A DNA stretch of 11,238 nucleotides from Scatomorpha sp964345235 (lineage in GTDB: Bacteria; Bacillota; Clostridia; Oscillospirales; Oscillospiraceae). Positions 1 through 6,330 of this stretch are shown piece by piece. Position 1 is the stretch's first letter, and the number at the start of each line of letters is the position of its first letter. The DNA lies in contig CAYFQE010000027.1 of assembly GCA_964345235.1 (NCBI GenBank), positions 1-11,238 on the forward strand. Reading direction: 5' to 3'. The position numbers and the translations under genes are program-made. Below the pieces are notes generated by a model. That model saw only the letters and a program-made list of their open reading frames with translations, was not told the origin of the DNA and searched no databases.

Positions 1-54
1 TTTCGGTGCTTATTTGCATAAGCTGTTTTCTACATTGTTTAATTTACAAAGTGC

Positions 55-85
55 ACTCGAGCACCCCGTTTTGGGGTGCTCGAGT
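55..85. repeat. Perfect 13-bp inverted repeat at a transcription start
   Basis: ACTCGAGCACCCC (55-67) and GGGGTGCTCGAGT (73-85) are exact reverse complements around a 5-base loop. Read on the minus strand, the repeat begins directly after the -10 box of the promoter at 86-114, so it covers the expected +1 and the first ~25 transcribed bases. Neither side has a convincing T-run, which argues against a simple intrinsic terminator. It could be a repressor operator or a 5'-end hairpin of the mRNA for a gene beyond the left edge. The pairing is seen directly; the role is inferred. Confidence 0.8.
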
Positions 86-114
86 AATATAACATCTTGG
101 CTCCGTCATGTCAA
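86..114 (-). promoter_or_regulatory. Sigma-A-type promoter for a gene beyond the left edge
   Basis: On the minus strand a perfect TTGACA -35 box (114-109) is followed by a 17-base spacer and a TATATT -10 box (91-86), one mismatch from consensus. It lies about 95 bases after the stop of the hydrolase gene and points left, so it should drive a gene outside the window. The inverted repeat at 55-85 sits at its start point. Confidence 0.75.
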
Positions 115-209
115 GCGTTATTTGAGGCTTTTTGCAAAAACTTTCAGTTTTTTTATGAAAATCTATTAAATAATACTTTAGCCGACATGAAGTCACACAA
201 AGTTTGTTT

Positions 210-1046
210 TTACTTTACTATATTGCGCAGTATTCCGATTTTCTCTATCTCACAGACTACTTCGTCACCGGATTTAAGAAACTTTGGCGGATTCATACCC
301 ATTGCCACGCCGCCCGGAGTTCCCATCGAAATAATGCTTCCGGCCTTGAGCATCATGCCTCGGCTGAGCTCCTCGATTACATCGGCTATGCCGAAAATCA
401 TGAGCTTTGTGTTGCTGTGCTGACGGCGTTCCCCGTTTACATAGCAGGATATCTCGAGCTCAGGCTCGAACGGAAGCTCGTCGGCTGTGACTATCCACGG
501 ACCCATGGCGCAGAAAGTATCGAGGCTTTTCCCGAAGTGATACTGTGTGTGAGCCAGCTGCACATCTCTTGCTGTTATGTCGTTGAATACGCTATAGCCT
601 AAAACATAGTCAAGCGCATCTTCTTTTTTAACCTTGTAGGCATCTTTTTTTATGATAACCGCAAGTTCAACCTCGTAGTCGAGTTTTTCGGTAAAATCGA
701 AGTGTCCGTCTATGTATTCATCAGGGCCGATTATGAAGTTTGCGCGCTTTGAGAAATATACCGCATTTCCGCGCTCCGACCTATAAGCGCTTCCCAGACT
801 GCTGACCTCCTGCTGATGGTCGTAGTAGTTGAGGCCGAGGCAGAGAACATCCTGCGCGGGACAGACTATCGGCGATAGAATTTTGAGGTCTACAAGTTCT
901 TTTTCACATACGCTCTGAAGACTTTCGATTGATTCAAGCTTTTCGGCAAGCTCCAAGATATCCATATCATAGAGCTTTGCGCTTCTGCCGTCGTTTGACA
1001 CGGCGCTGTATGTTTTTTCTTCAAACTTAACTGTAAGTAATTTCAT
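210..1046 (-). CDS. Fumarylacetoacetate hydrolase (FAH) family protein
   Basis: This 278-residue protein has the full FAH C-terminal fold. The divalent-metal ligands expected in the family are visible: E125 and E127 in DYEVELAVI and D156 in GYSVFNDITARD. NYYDHQQE at 73-80 offers the H-x-x-E dyad (H77, E80) seen in acylpyruvate-type hydrolases. The stretches GKSLDTF, GPWIVTADE, YVNGERRQ and GTPGGVAMG follow in the usual order. Family members hydrolyse or decarboxylate C-C bonds of beta-diketo or acylpyruvate-like acids, or act on oxaloacetate, in the cytosol. The substrate here cannot be told from sequence, and no aromatic-degradation genes lie nearby. The ATG is preceded by GGGAG six bases away. 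Only 21 bases separate it from the upstream zinc-ribbon gene, so it is probably the last gene of that operon. Confidence 0.93.
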   Translation of the reverse strand: MKLLTVKFEEKTYSAVSNDGRSAKLYDMDILELAEKLESIESLQSVCEKELVDLKILSPIVCPAQDVLCLGLNYYDHQQEVSSLGSAYRSERGNAVYFSKRANFIIGPDEYIDGHFDFTEKLDYEVELAVIIKKDAYKVKKEDALDYVLGYSVFNDITARDVQLAHTQYHFGKSLDTFCAMGPWIVTADELPFEPELEISCYVNGERRQHSNTKLMIFGIADVIEELSRGMMLKAGSIISMGTPGGVAMGMNPPKFLKSGDEVVCEIEKIGILRNIVK

Positions 1047-1067
1047 AAAAAGCTCCCTACTTTAAAA

Positions 1068-1736
1068 TTATTTTAACACTTCAAAATCGCCCACTATGGG
1101 CAAGCGCTTTCTCTTTCCTCCCAAGGCAGCAACTATGCCGGCTATCGCACAGCCGAAAGTAAATATTCTTCCGATAGCTGAAAGAAAAGCTCCTAATCCG
1201 ACTGTAAACAAGGCAAATGCCCACAGCGCAACTCTCGCAAGAAAGAGCGAGATGGCCTGATTGAGGTGAAAACGCACGAAGGGCGAATTTTTTCTTGTGA
1301 GAAGCGGGATTAAAAAGAGTATGCCGAAGTATGAAAGAGCAGCCATGCCCTTATTTTCGAGAACATCTTTATCGATAAAGTCTCTGTATGTTTCTCTGCT
1401 CCCGAAATCATAATCAAAACTTTCTTCCTCTGTTCTGCCCGAGCTGTAGCGGCGCGTGGCCCCTCCCTTTGACTTTTGAGAGTTTGTTTGCCATTTCGAG
1501 CTTTCGGGACTGCCGACTACTTCCCCGTCATATACCGTTTTATCTCCCTTATTTTCAGAATGATATTCCTGATTACTGTATTGGTTATAAGTGTTGTAAG
1601 TGTTTTCTTCCGATGCCCTTGCCTGTGTGGCGGCGCCACTTCCGAATCGTGAAGCAGAGGTATCTCTGTACCCACATGCAAGGCAGTTTTTCTCGTCTTG
1701 CGGTATATACGCTCCGCATCTTGCGCAATAGCTCAT
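1068..1736 (-). CDS. Zinc-ribbon membrane protein, DUF4870-like C-terminus
   Basis: The 222-residue protein starts with a zinc ribbon (C4-x2-C7 and C18-x2-C21). A long low-complexity linker follows (about 25-115), rich in Ser, Asn, Tyr, Gln and Glu, with one RRYSSGR motif (95-101). The C-terminal half is hydrophobic: NKGMAALSYFGILFLIPLL at 128-146, then about 162-205 as one or two further membrane segments. FVRFHLNQA (153-161) between them resembles the F-x-H-x-N-Q motif of DUF4870/Tic20-like membrane proteins. The tail is basic (GKRKRLP). This suggests a membrane protein with a cytosolic metal-binding head; no enzymatic motif is visible and the function is unknown. Its head is almost identical to that of the gene upstream (MSYCxxCGAYIP, CLACGY). 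A GGAG ribosome site lies seven bases before the ATG. It is probably co-transcribed with both neighbours. Confidence 0.85.
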   Translation of the reverse strand: MSYCARCGAYIPQDEKNCLACGYRDTSASRFGSGAATQARASEENTYNTYNQYSNQEYHSENKGDKTVYDGEVVGSPESSKWQTNSQKSKGGATRRYSSGRTEEESFDYDFGSRETYRDFIDKDVLENKGMAALSYFGILFLIPLLTRKNSPFVRFHLNQAISLFLARVALWAFALFTVGLGAFLSAIGRIFTFGCAIAGIVAALGGKRKRLPIVGDFEVLK

Positions 1737-1791
1737 TAATTTCTCCTATTATCTCCTTATTTGAATTAATACTTTTAAAGTGCCTAACAGA

Positions 1792-2085
1792 CTATTTCTC
1801 CGTGTTGTTATCTTCCGCGCCCCTTGCTCTGGTTTGAGGGCTTTTCCTTTTGGAGCTGTAGCGGCGTACCGCTCCTTTGCCCCTTTCTCTTCTTTTAGAG
1901 CTGTATCGTGTGACTAAGCGCTCGCCAAGAGCCGAACTTTTTACGCCGGTTTTTTCGGAGGTATCGGATTCACCGATATTTTTATCTGCCGCAATTCCCA
2001 ATGCTGTGCTGTCTATGTAGCCGCAGGCAAGACATTTTATCTCGCCTACAGGTATATATGCGCCGCAATTGCTGCAATAGCTCAT
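1792..2085 (-). CDS. Short zinc-ribbon protein, partial paralogue of the next gene
   Basis: The 97-residue protein has an N-terminal zinc ribbon (C4, C7, C18, C21) nearly identical to that of the membrane protein just downstream. A hydrophilic, strongly basic tail follows, with two copies of RYSSKR (60-65 and 75-80); the downstream gene has the related RRYSSGR. There is no membrane segment: the protein ends in an Arg/Lys-rich stretch and an acidic tip (AEDNNTEK). The 55-base gap after its stop encodes no remnant of the membrane domain, so it looks like a genuine short protein or an old partial duplication, not a fresh frameshift. A GAGAGGA-like ribosome site precedes the ATG. The function is unknown; the basic tail could bind nucleic acid or a partner, which is inference only. 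Confidence 0.75.
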   Translation of the reverse strand: MSYCSNCGAYIPVGEIKCLACGYIDSTALGIAADKNIGESDTSEKTGVKSSALGERLVTRYSSKRRERGKGAVRRYSSKRKSPQTRARGAEDNNTEK

Positions 2086-2165
2086 CTCAAGTCCTCTCGT
2101 TTTTGTGTCGTAGTCTTAGCCTTATTCACAAGCTCATCTCTCGTCCAAAGGATAACTTTTCTGAT

Positions 2166-2242
2166 TGAGGGGAAAATAAAAACAATCCCTCAGTCAAAAA
2201 TCCTGTGATTTTTGACAGCTCCCTTTACACAAGGGAGCCTTT
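2166..2242. repeat. Palindromic intergenic repeat (REP/MITE-like)
   Basis: The spacer holds two adjacent hairpins: a perfect 10-bp stem (2193-2202 with 2207-2216, CTGT loop) and a perfect 8-bp stem GCTCCCTT/AAGGGAGC (2218-2225 with 2231-2238, TACAC loop). An outer TGAGGG/CCCTCA pair (2166-2171 with 2187-2192) precedes them. The layout, with CCCTCAGTC then a variable hairpin then GCTCCCTTTACACAAGGGAGCC, resembles a dispersed repeat I associate with gut Clostridia genomes. That link is from memory and untested. No transposase is present. It may be a small non-autonomous element or a structured part of the mRNA leader. Confidence 0.6.
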
Positions 2243-2278
2243 GGGGGCTTCGTTTGTCAACATAAACACCCCTCATAT

Positions 2279-2307
2279 AGTATAATACAAGTGCTTGCTC
2301 TTTTCCA
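2279..2307 (-). promoter_or_regulatory. Possible promoter for the zinc-ribbon/FAH operon
   Basis: On the minus strand TGGAAA (2307-2302, four of six matches to the -35 consensus), a 17-base spacer and TATACT (2284-2279, five of six) form a plausible promoter. It overlaps the hairpin that follows thrS. It would give a leader of about 190 bases containing the palindromic repeat before the first zinc-ribbon gene. No better candidate was found between thrS and position 2085. Confidence 0.35.
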
Positions 2308-2331
2308 GCTAAAGGCCGAAAAAGAGCAAGC
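2293..2331. terminator. Long hairpin directly after thrS, possible terminator
   Basis: GCTTGCTCTTTT (2293-2304) pairs perfectly with AAAAGAGCAAGC (2320-2331) around a 15-base loop, seven bases beyond the thrS stop. On the plus strand it is followed by CGG and a T6 run, a classical terminator shape. On the minus strand, where thrS is read, the downstream side is CACTTGTATTAT, a poor U-tract. It may still end thrS transcription, protect its 3' end, or mark an inverted terminator; no plus-strand gene is seen that would need it. Confidence 0.45.
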
Positions 2332-2337
2332 GGTTTT

Positions 2338-4107
2338 TTAGTTTTTGAAGAGCGAGGCTATTGCTCTCGATTTGTTTTCTTCTTGAGCCTTTTCAATAAA
2401 GCTATCTATGCTCATTGTGCCGATATCGCCGCTCTGTCTGACACGGACGGAGACCTCCCCTGTTTCGGCCTCTTTATCGCCGACAACCAGCATGTAAGGT
2501 ATTTTCTGCTGTTGGGCCTCTCTTATCTTATACCCAATCTTTTCGGATCTCGTGTCGACCTCGGCTCTGAGGCCTGCCGCCTCGAGCTTTTCGCATATGC
2601 CCTCGGCATAGTCTGTAACCCTGTCGGTTATCGGGAGGACCTTGACCTGCACCGGTGAGAGCCAGAGCGGGAAAGCGCCTCCGAAGTGCTCGGTGATAAC
2701 GCCTATGAATCGTTCGATTGAGCCGAATACAACCCTGTGTATCATGACGGGGCGCTTTTTCTCGCCGTCTCTATCGGTATACTCGAGTTCGAAGCGCTCG
2801 GGCATCTGCATGTCAAGCTGGATTGTTCCGCACTGCCACGTTCTGCCGAGGCTGTCTTCCAAGTGAAAGTCGAGCTTGGGGCCGTAGAATGCGCCGTCGC
2901 CCTCATTTATCTTGAAGCTTCTGCCCGTCTCCAGTATAGCCTCTTCAAGAACTTTTTCGGCAAACTGCCAATCTTTCTCGTCTCCTATGTGAGACTCGGG
3001 CATGGTGGAAAGCTCGATACTGTATTTGAGTCCGAAGAGCGAATAGACCTCGTCGAAGAGTTTGGCGACATACTTTATCTCGTCCTTCATCTGATCCCAA
3101 CTCATAAAGATATGTGCATCATCCTGAGTGAAGCAGCGGACTCTGAAAAGACCGTGCAGGGCACCCGAGAGCTCGTGCCTGTGAACTATGCCGAGCTCAC
3201 CGACTCTCATCGGCAACTCCCTGTAGGAGTGCGGCTCGGAGTTGAAATAGAGCATGCTGCCGGGGCAGTTCATGGGCTTTATGGCATAGTCCTCTTCGTC
3301 TATGAGCGTGGTGTACATATTGTCTTTATAGTGCTCCCAGTGACCTGAACGAAGCCAAAGATCGCGGTTTAAAATCAGCGGTGTTTGAATTTCGACATAG
3401 CCGTAGCGTTTGTGTACTTCTCTCCAATACTCAATGAGAGCGTTTTTGAGAATCATGCCCTTGGGCATAAAGAAGGGGAAGCCGGGGCCCTCGTCCGCCA
3501 TCATGAAAAGGCCGAGTTCGCGGCCGAGCTTTCTGTGGTCGCGTTTTTTAGCCTCTTCCAAACGCTCGAGGTGCTCATCGAGCTCGGCTTTTTTGGGGAA
3601 GGAGGTTCCGTAAATTCTTTGCAGCATCTTACGGTTTGAATCGCCTCTCCAGTAGGCGCCCGTGGAGTTTATGAGCTTTATGGCATTGCCCTTTATGCGG
3701 CCCGTGGAATCGACATGAGGGCCTGCGCAAAGGTCAGTAAAGTCGCCCTGCTTATAGAAGCTTATAACCTCGTCTTCGGGCAAATCTCGAATCAGCTCGA
3801 CCTTATATGGCTCACCCTGCTCTTCCATATACTTTATGGCTTCTTCTCTCCCCAGCTCGAAGCGTTCGAGGGGAAGCTTTTCCTTAATGATATTCCGCAT
3901 CTCCTCTTCAATTTTTTCGAGTATTTCGGGGGTGAAGACTGTTTCGGAATCGAAGTCGTAGTAAAAGCCGTCTTTAATAGCCGGCCCTATGGCAAGCTTC
4001 GTCTCGGGATAGAGACGCTTTACCGCCTGCGCCAAAATATGGCTTGATGTATGCCTGTAGCTGTCCTTGTAAACGGGATTTTCAAAGCTGAATCTGTTTT
4101 CTTCCAT
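2338..4107 (-). CDS. thrS: Threonyl-tRNA synthetase, TGS-less form
   Basis: The enzyme charges tRNA-Thr with threonine in the cytosol and edits mischarged Ser-tRNA-Thr. The 589 residues hold an editing domain with HTSSH (19-23) and the C127/H131 pair in DLCAGPH. The class II catalytic core follows, with zinc ligands C281 (MNCPG), H332 (DDAHIF) and H457 (MIHR), motif 2 around ELGIVHRHE (304-312) and motif 3 GSIERFIGV (462-470). The anticodon-binding domain starts at about 485. Typical ThrS is about 640 residues with an N-terminal TGS domain of some 60 residues; here the protein begins almost at the editing domain, so TGS is absent. The ATG at 4107 has GGAGG six bases upstream. An in-frame ATG at 4161 lies inside the T-box terminator and is not the start. 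Expression should be set by the T-box leader. Confidence 0.98.
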   Translation of the reverse strand: MEENRFSFENPVYKDSYRHTSSHILAQAVKRLYPETKLAIGPAIKDGFYYDFDSETVFTPEILEKIEEEMRNIIKEKLPLERFELGREEAIKYMEEQGEPYKVELIRDLPEDEVISFYKQGDFTDLCAGPHVDSTGRIKGNAIKLINSTGAYWRGDSNRKMLQRIYGTSFPKKAELDEHLERLEEAKKRDHRKLGRELGLFMMADEGPGFPFFMPKGMILKNALIEYWREVHKRYGYVEIQTPLILNRDLWLRSGHWEHYKDNMYTTLIDEEDYAIKPMNCPGSMLYFNSEPHSYRELPMRVGELGIVHRHELSGALHGLFRVRCFTQDDAHIFMSWDQMKDEIKYVAKLFDEVYSLFGLKYSIELSTMPESHIGDEKDWQFAEKVLEEAILETGRSFKINEGDGAFYGPKLDFHLEDSLGRTWQCGTIQLDMQMPERFELEYTDRDGEKKRPVMIHRVVFGSIERFIGVITEHFGGAFPLWLSPVQVKVLPITDRVTDYAEGICEKLEAAGLRAEVDTRSEKIGYKIREAQQQKIPYMLVVGDKEAETGEVSVRVRQSGDIGTMSIDSFIEKAQEENKSRAIASLFKN

Positions 4108-4122
4108 TTTAATCCTCCAAAT

Positions 4123-4152
4123 AAAAAAAGCACCCCGAAAAATCAGGGGTGC
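4123..4152 (-). terminator. T-box-controlled intrinsic terminator of thrS
   Basis: On the minus strand GCACCCC (4152-4146) pairs with GGGGTGC (4136-4130), followed by a T7 run (4129-4123). The 5' arm overlaps bases that the alternative antiterminator uses to pair with CAGGG beside the T-box sequence, so the two structures exclude each other. No other terminator is visible after the ychF-lipoprotein unit, so this element may also stop read-through from it. Confidence 0.9.
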
Positions 4153-4347
4153 ATAATACACGGTTCCACCCTGCTTGCAAGAAAATTCTTGCCGCTTTAG
4201 GCTCGCATAACGCGCGAGAGGCGTCTGCGCTTATTTCGCACAGCTGCTCGGAAGCGGTACTCATATCAAATCTCACAGGCTACCTCTCAGCTTACGGCCG
4301 CCTCTCTGTATTGAGAAAATGAAAGAGCTCTTCGTCTTAGCATTTAC
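4123..4347 (-). promoter_or_regulatory. T-box riboswitch leader, threonine-specific
   Basis: The leader reads uncharged tRNA-Thr and lets transcription continue into thrS. The conserved T-box AGGGTGGAACCGTG (4172-4159) precedes the terminator. Its TGGA should pair with a tRNA 3' end of UCCA, which fits tRNA-Thr with discriminator U. Stem I can be drawn by hand: UCUCA/UGAGA and AGGC/GCCU distally, and GAAG/CUUC below an internal loop holding GUACCG. In that loop ACC (4258-4256), a Thr codon followed by a purine, is the best specifier. Further hairpins (CUGUGC/GCGCAG, CUCGC/GCGAG, GCAAGAA/UUCUUGC) lie between stem I and the T-box. The start near 4347 is inferred from the -10 box. Confidence 0.93.
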
Positions 4348-4353
4348 GGAAAA

Positions 4354-4381
4354 ATTATAACATTTAATGTGTTTTTGTCAA
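4354..4381 (-). promoter_or_regulatory. Consensus sigma-A promoter of thrS
   Basis: Perfect TTGACA (4381-4376) and perfect TATAAT (4359-4354) are separated by 16 bases. The -35 box begins only nine bases after the lipoprotein stop codon. The strength of the promoter suits a leader controlled by termination and not by initiation. Confidence 0.9.
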
Positions 4382-4390
4382 TAGCAAAGC

Positions 4391-5056
4391 TTAATTAAGG
4401 GGAACTTCGGCAACGATTTCTCCCTTGGCATTTTTAGCTATGAGAAAATCCTCTCCGGCCGTCTTTTCTTCCGCTGTGTAAATTCCCGTTGTTGCCCAGA
4501 ACAACTTAATATTATCCTGCCCCTTTAGACTGCTGAGTTCGCTTGCCTCAATCTCGCCCATTCTATTCTCGGAAACAAGATCGACTATGAAGTAACTCAT
4601 ATCTTCCGTTTTAATAAGGGCTTTGGCATCTCCGGCATCCTTTCTCGTAGAGCAAGGAAGCTCCCATGCCGCCTGAATTCCGGAGGGTGCCGAAAAGCTT
4701 CTGGACCTTTTTAAAATTTCGCTCAACGCTTGGCGTCTTTCACCCTCTTTTTTATCGCTCTCGTCCTCGGAGTTTATATCGGCAAAGTCGTCCCAAAGCT
4801 CTAAAAATACTATCTTTACATTGAGCTTTCCTTCATTTAGCGCCGTTTCGAAATAGGGATTGTTGTAAAGCTCCAAATCAACGACCTGTCTGAATTTTTT
4901 TCCCGAAATCACAATCTCGTTGCTTGCAGGTCCTCCGTCATCGTGATGAATTTGCGGCAGAGGGGTGTATTTTATTTCCTCCACCTTGCCGTTGCAAGCC
5001 GAAAGCAGGAGCATGATTATAATTAAAGACAAAAAATGCAGTTTTGCTTTTTTCAT
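4391..5056 (-). CDS. Putative lipoprotein of unknown function
   Basis: From the ATG at 5056 the protein has 221 residues and begins with a classic type II signal peptide: MKKAK, a hydrophobic run LSLIIIMLLL, and the lipobox LSAC with C21 as the lipidated residue. It should be anchored on the outer face of the cytoplasmic membrane. The mature part is hydrophilic and mixed in charge, with an acidic/basic stretch (EDESDKKEGERR) around 93-106 and a C-terminal part that looks like beta strands (AKNAKGEIVAEVPL). I recognise no family or catalytic motif. An alternative ATG at 5083 adds nine residues and overlaps the ychF stop by eight bases, but it has no ribosome site; AAGAG lies seven bases before 5056. 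Either way it is probably co-transcribed with ychF. Confidence 0.75.
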   Translation of the reverse strand: MKKAKLHFLSLIIIMLLLSACNGKVEEIKYTPLPQIHHDDGGPASNEIVISGKKFRQVVDLELYNNPYFETALNEGKLNVKIVFLELWDDFADINSEDESDKKEGERRQALSEILKRSRSFSAPSGIQAAWELPCSTRKDAGDAKALIKTEDMSYFIVDLVSENRMGEIEASELSSLKGQDNIKLFWATTGIYTAEEKTAGEDFLIAKNAKGEIVAEVPLN

Positions 5057-5075
5057 AGCGTCACTCTTTTTAAAC

Positions 5076-6152
5076 TCAGACATTGAAGCGAATATTCGTG
5101 ATGTCGCCGTCTTTCATTATGTATTCCTTTCCCTCGATTCTGACTAGCCCCTCGTTCTTGGCATTGTTCCAACTGCCTGTGGCCTTGAGGTCATCGAAGG
5201 CGCATATCTCGGCTCTTATGAAGCCGCGCTCCAAATCGGAGTGAATTTTGCCCGCCGCTTTTTGTGCTTTGGTACCCTCGACTATCGTCCATGCTCGCAC
5301 CTCGTCCTCGCCTGCGGTGAGGAATGAGATATAGCCCAAAAGACTGTAAGACGCCCTTATAAGCGAGTTGAGCGCTCTTTCGCTTATGCCGAGTTCTTCC
5401 AGAAAAACTTGCTGTTCCTCGGGCTCGAGCTCGCTTATCTCGGCCTCTATCTTGGCGCAGAGCGGAAGAAGCAGAGTTTCTCTGCCCTTCAGATATTCGC
5501 GAAGTTCTATATAATACTTATCTTCCTCGAAATTTGCGACAGAATCTTCACTTAGGTTTGCTATATATATGACGGGCTTTAGAGAGAGAAGGCCTACTTC
5601 TTCAATCTCCTCAAGCTCCGATTCTTTAAACTTATAGCTCTTGGCGCTTTTGCCATCGGAGAGGTGGGCGACAAAGGCTTCTAAAAAATCGACTGTTTCT
5701 TTCATTTTTTTGTCCGCCTTGGCGGCCTTGCGACTTCGCTCTAATTTTCGTTCCATAAGCTCCAAGTCGGACAGAATTAGCTCGAGCTCGAAGTTTTCGA
5801 CATCCTCGGCAGGGGTGGCTTTTTCGGAAAAAATACTGTCGTCATCGAAGCAGCGAACAAGCTCTACCAGAGCATCGCACTGCCTTATTTGTGCAAGGTG
5901 GCTGTTTGCCATACCGCCGCCGCTTTTTTTAACGCCTGCTATATCGACAAAATCTATGGTCGCAAAGGTCAGCTTTTTGGGCTTATATAAATCGTAAAGC
6001 CAGTTTAATCTCTCGTCCGGAACCTCGGCAGAGCCCAAGTTGGTTACGGCTGCCGCCATCGCATAGGAAGATGTTTCGGCCTTTCGGCCTGTCATGGCGT
6101 TAAAAAGCGTAGTTTTCCCGACATTCGGCAAGCCGACTATACCGAGCTTCAT
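5076..6152 (-). CDS. ychF: YchF/OLA1-type P-loop NTPase, divergent subfamily
   Basis: YchF proteins are ribosome-associated, usually ATP-preferring members of the Obg group, linked to translation and stress responses. The 358 residues carry the P-loop GLPNVGKT (7-14), G3 DIAG (70-73) and the N-x-x-E form of G4 (NLSE, 199-202), which in this family goes with ATP preference. A helical insertion (about 115-185) and a C-terminal TGS-like DUF933 domain ending in DGDITNIRFNV complete it. The switch I region lacks the usual NYPFCTIEPNVG and reads SYAMAAAVTNLGS; the segment after G3 is also shorter and different (VKKSGGG). This looks like a second YchF-like subfamily that I recall from Clostridia and not the canonical one. 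The ATG follows AAAAGGAGT at about nine bases. Its own promoter lies at 6259-6231, and the lipoprotein gene follows directly. Confidence 0.93.
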   Translation of the reverse strand: MKLGIVGLPNVGKTTLFNAMTGRKAETSSYAMAAAVTNLGSAEVPDERLNWLYDLYKPKKLTFATIDFVDIAGVKKSGGGMANSHLAQIRQCDALVELVRCFDDDSIFSEKATPAEDVENFELELILSDLELMERKLERSRKAAKADKKMKETVDFLEAFVAHLSDGKSAKSYKFKESELEEIEEVGLLSLKPVIYIANLSEDSVANFEEDKYYIELREYLKGRETLLLPLCAKIEAEISELEPEEQQVFLEELGISERALNSLIRASYSLLGYISFLTAGEDEVRAWTIVEGTKAQKAAGKIHSDLERGFIRAEICAFDDLKATGSWNNAKNEGLVRIEGKEYIMKDGDITNIRFNV

Positions 6153-6230
6153 ATATCTAATACTCCTTTTGTTCCCATTTATAAATTGTTAAAACTAAAT
6201 GCTTTTCGAAACATGTAAAATAACAGAAGA

Positions 6231-6259
6231 ATTGTATCACTTTAAAGTAAAAAGTACAA
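6231..6259 (-). promoter_or_regulatory. Probable promoter of ychF and the lipoprotein gene
   Basis: TTGTAC (6259-6254, four of six), a 17-base spacer and TACAAT (6236-6231, five of six) lie on the minus strand, giving an AT-rich leader of about 70 bases before the ychF ATG. The 178-base gap to the ABC gene shows no strong terminator hairpin, so some read-through from the exporter operon is possible. Confidence 0.6.
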
Positions 6260-6330
6260 ATGAGGTATTGCTTATCACAATTTTATCCGTTAAAAGTTTT
6301 AGATTTTTAATATTTCTGTCTGCAACGCTG

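Noticed and set aside
8..23. GCTTAT/ATAAGC hairpin near the left edge
   Set aside because: A six-bp AT-rich stem cut off from its context; expected by chance.
129..154. AT-rich hairpins after the FAH gene (AAAAACT/AGTTTTT and TTTTTGCAAAAA) as a terminator
   Set aside because: The stems are only A/T-rich and weak, and the two foldings compete; support is too thin for a terminator call.
2131..2150. Second ACGAGAG...ATGAGC start-like sequence upstream of the short zinc-ribbon gene
   Set aside because: It resembles the true start at 2085 but its frame reaches TGA after three codons; at most a trace of local duplication.
2642..3348. Long plus-strand ORFs inside thrS, and similar ones inside ychF and the ABC genes
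   Set aside because: They are antisense shadows of well-recognised genes, have no ribosome sites or recognisable domains, and follow from the codon bias of the coding strand.
4108..4161. Upstream in-frame ATG extending ThrS by 18 residues
   Set aside because: It lies inside the T-box/terminator region and has no ribosome site; the ATG at 4107 has GGAGG at ideal spacing and starts the normal ThrS sequence.
4257..4259. UAC (Tyr) as the T-box specifier
   Set aside because: UAC overlaps the ACC triplet, but the downstream gene is thrS and ACC is followed by a purine, as is usual; UAC is followed by C.
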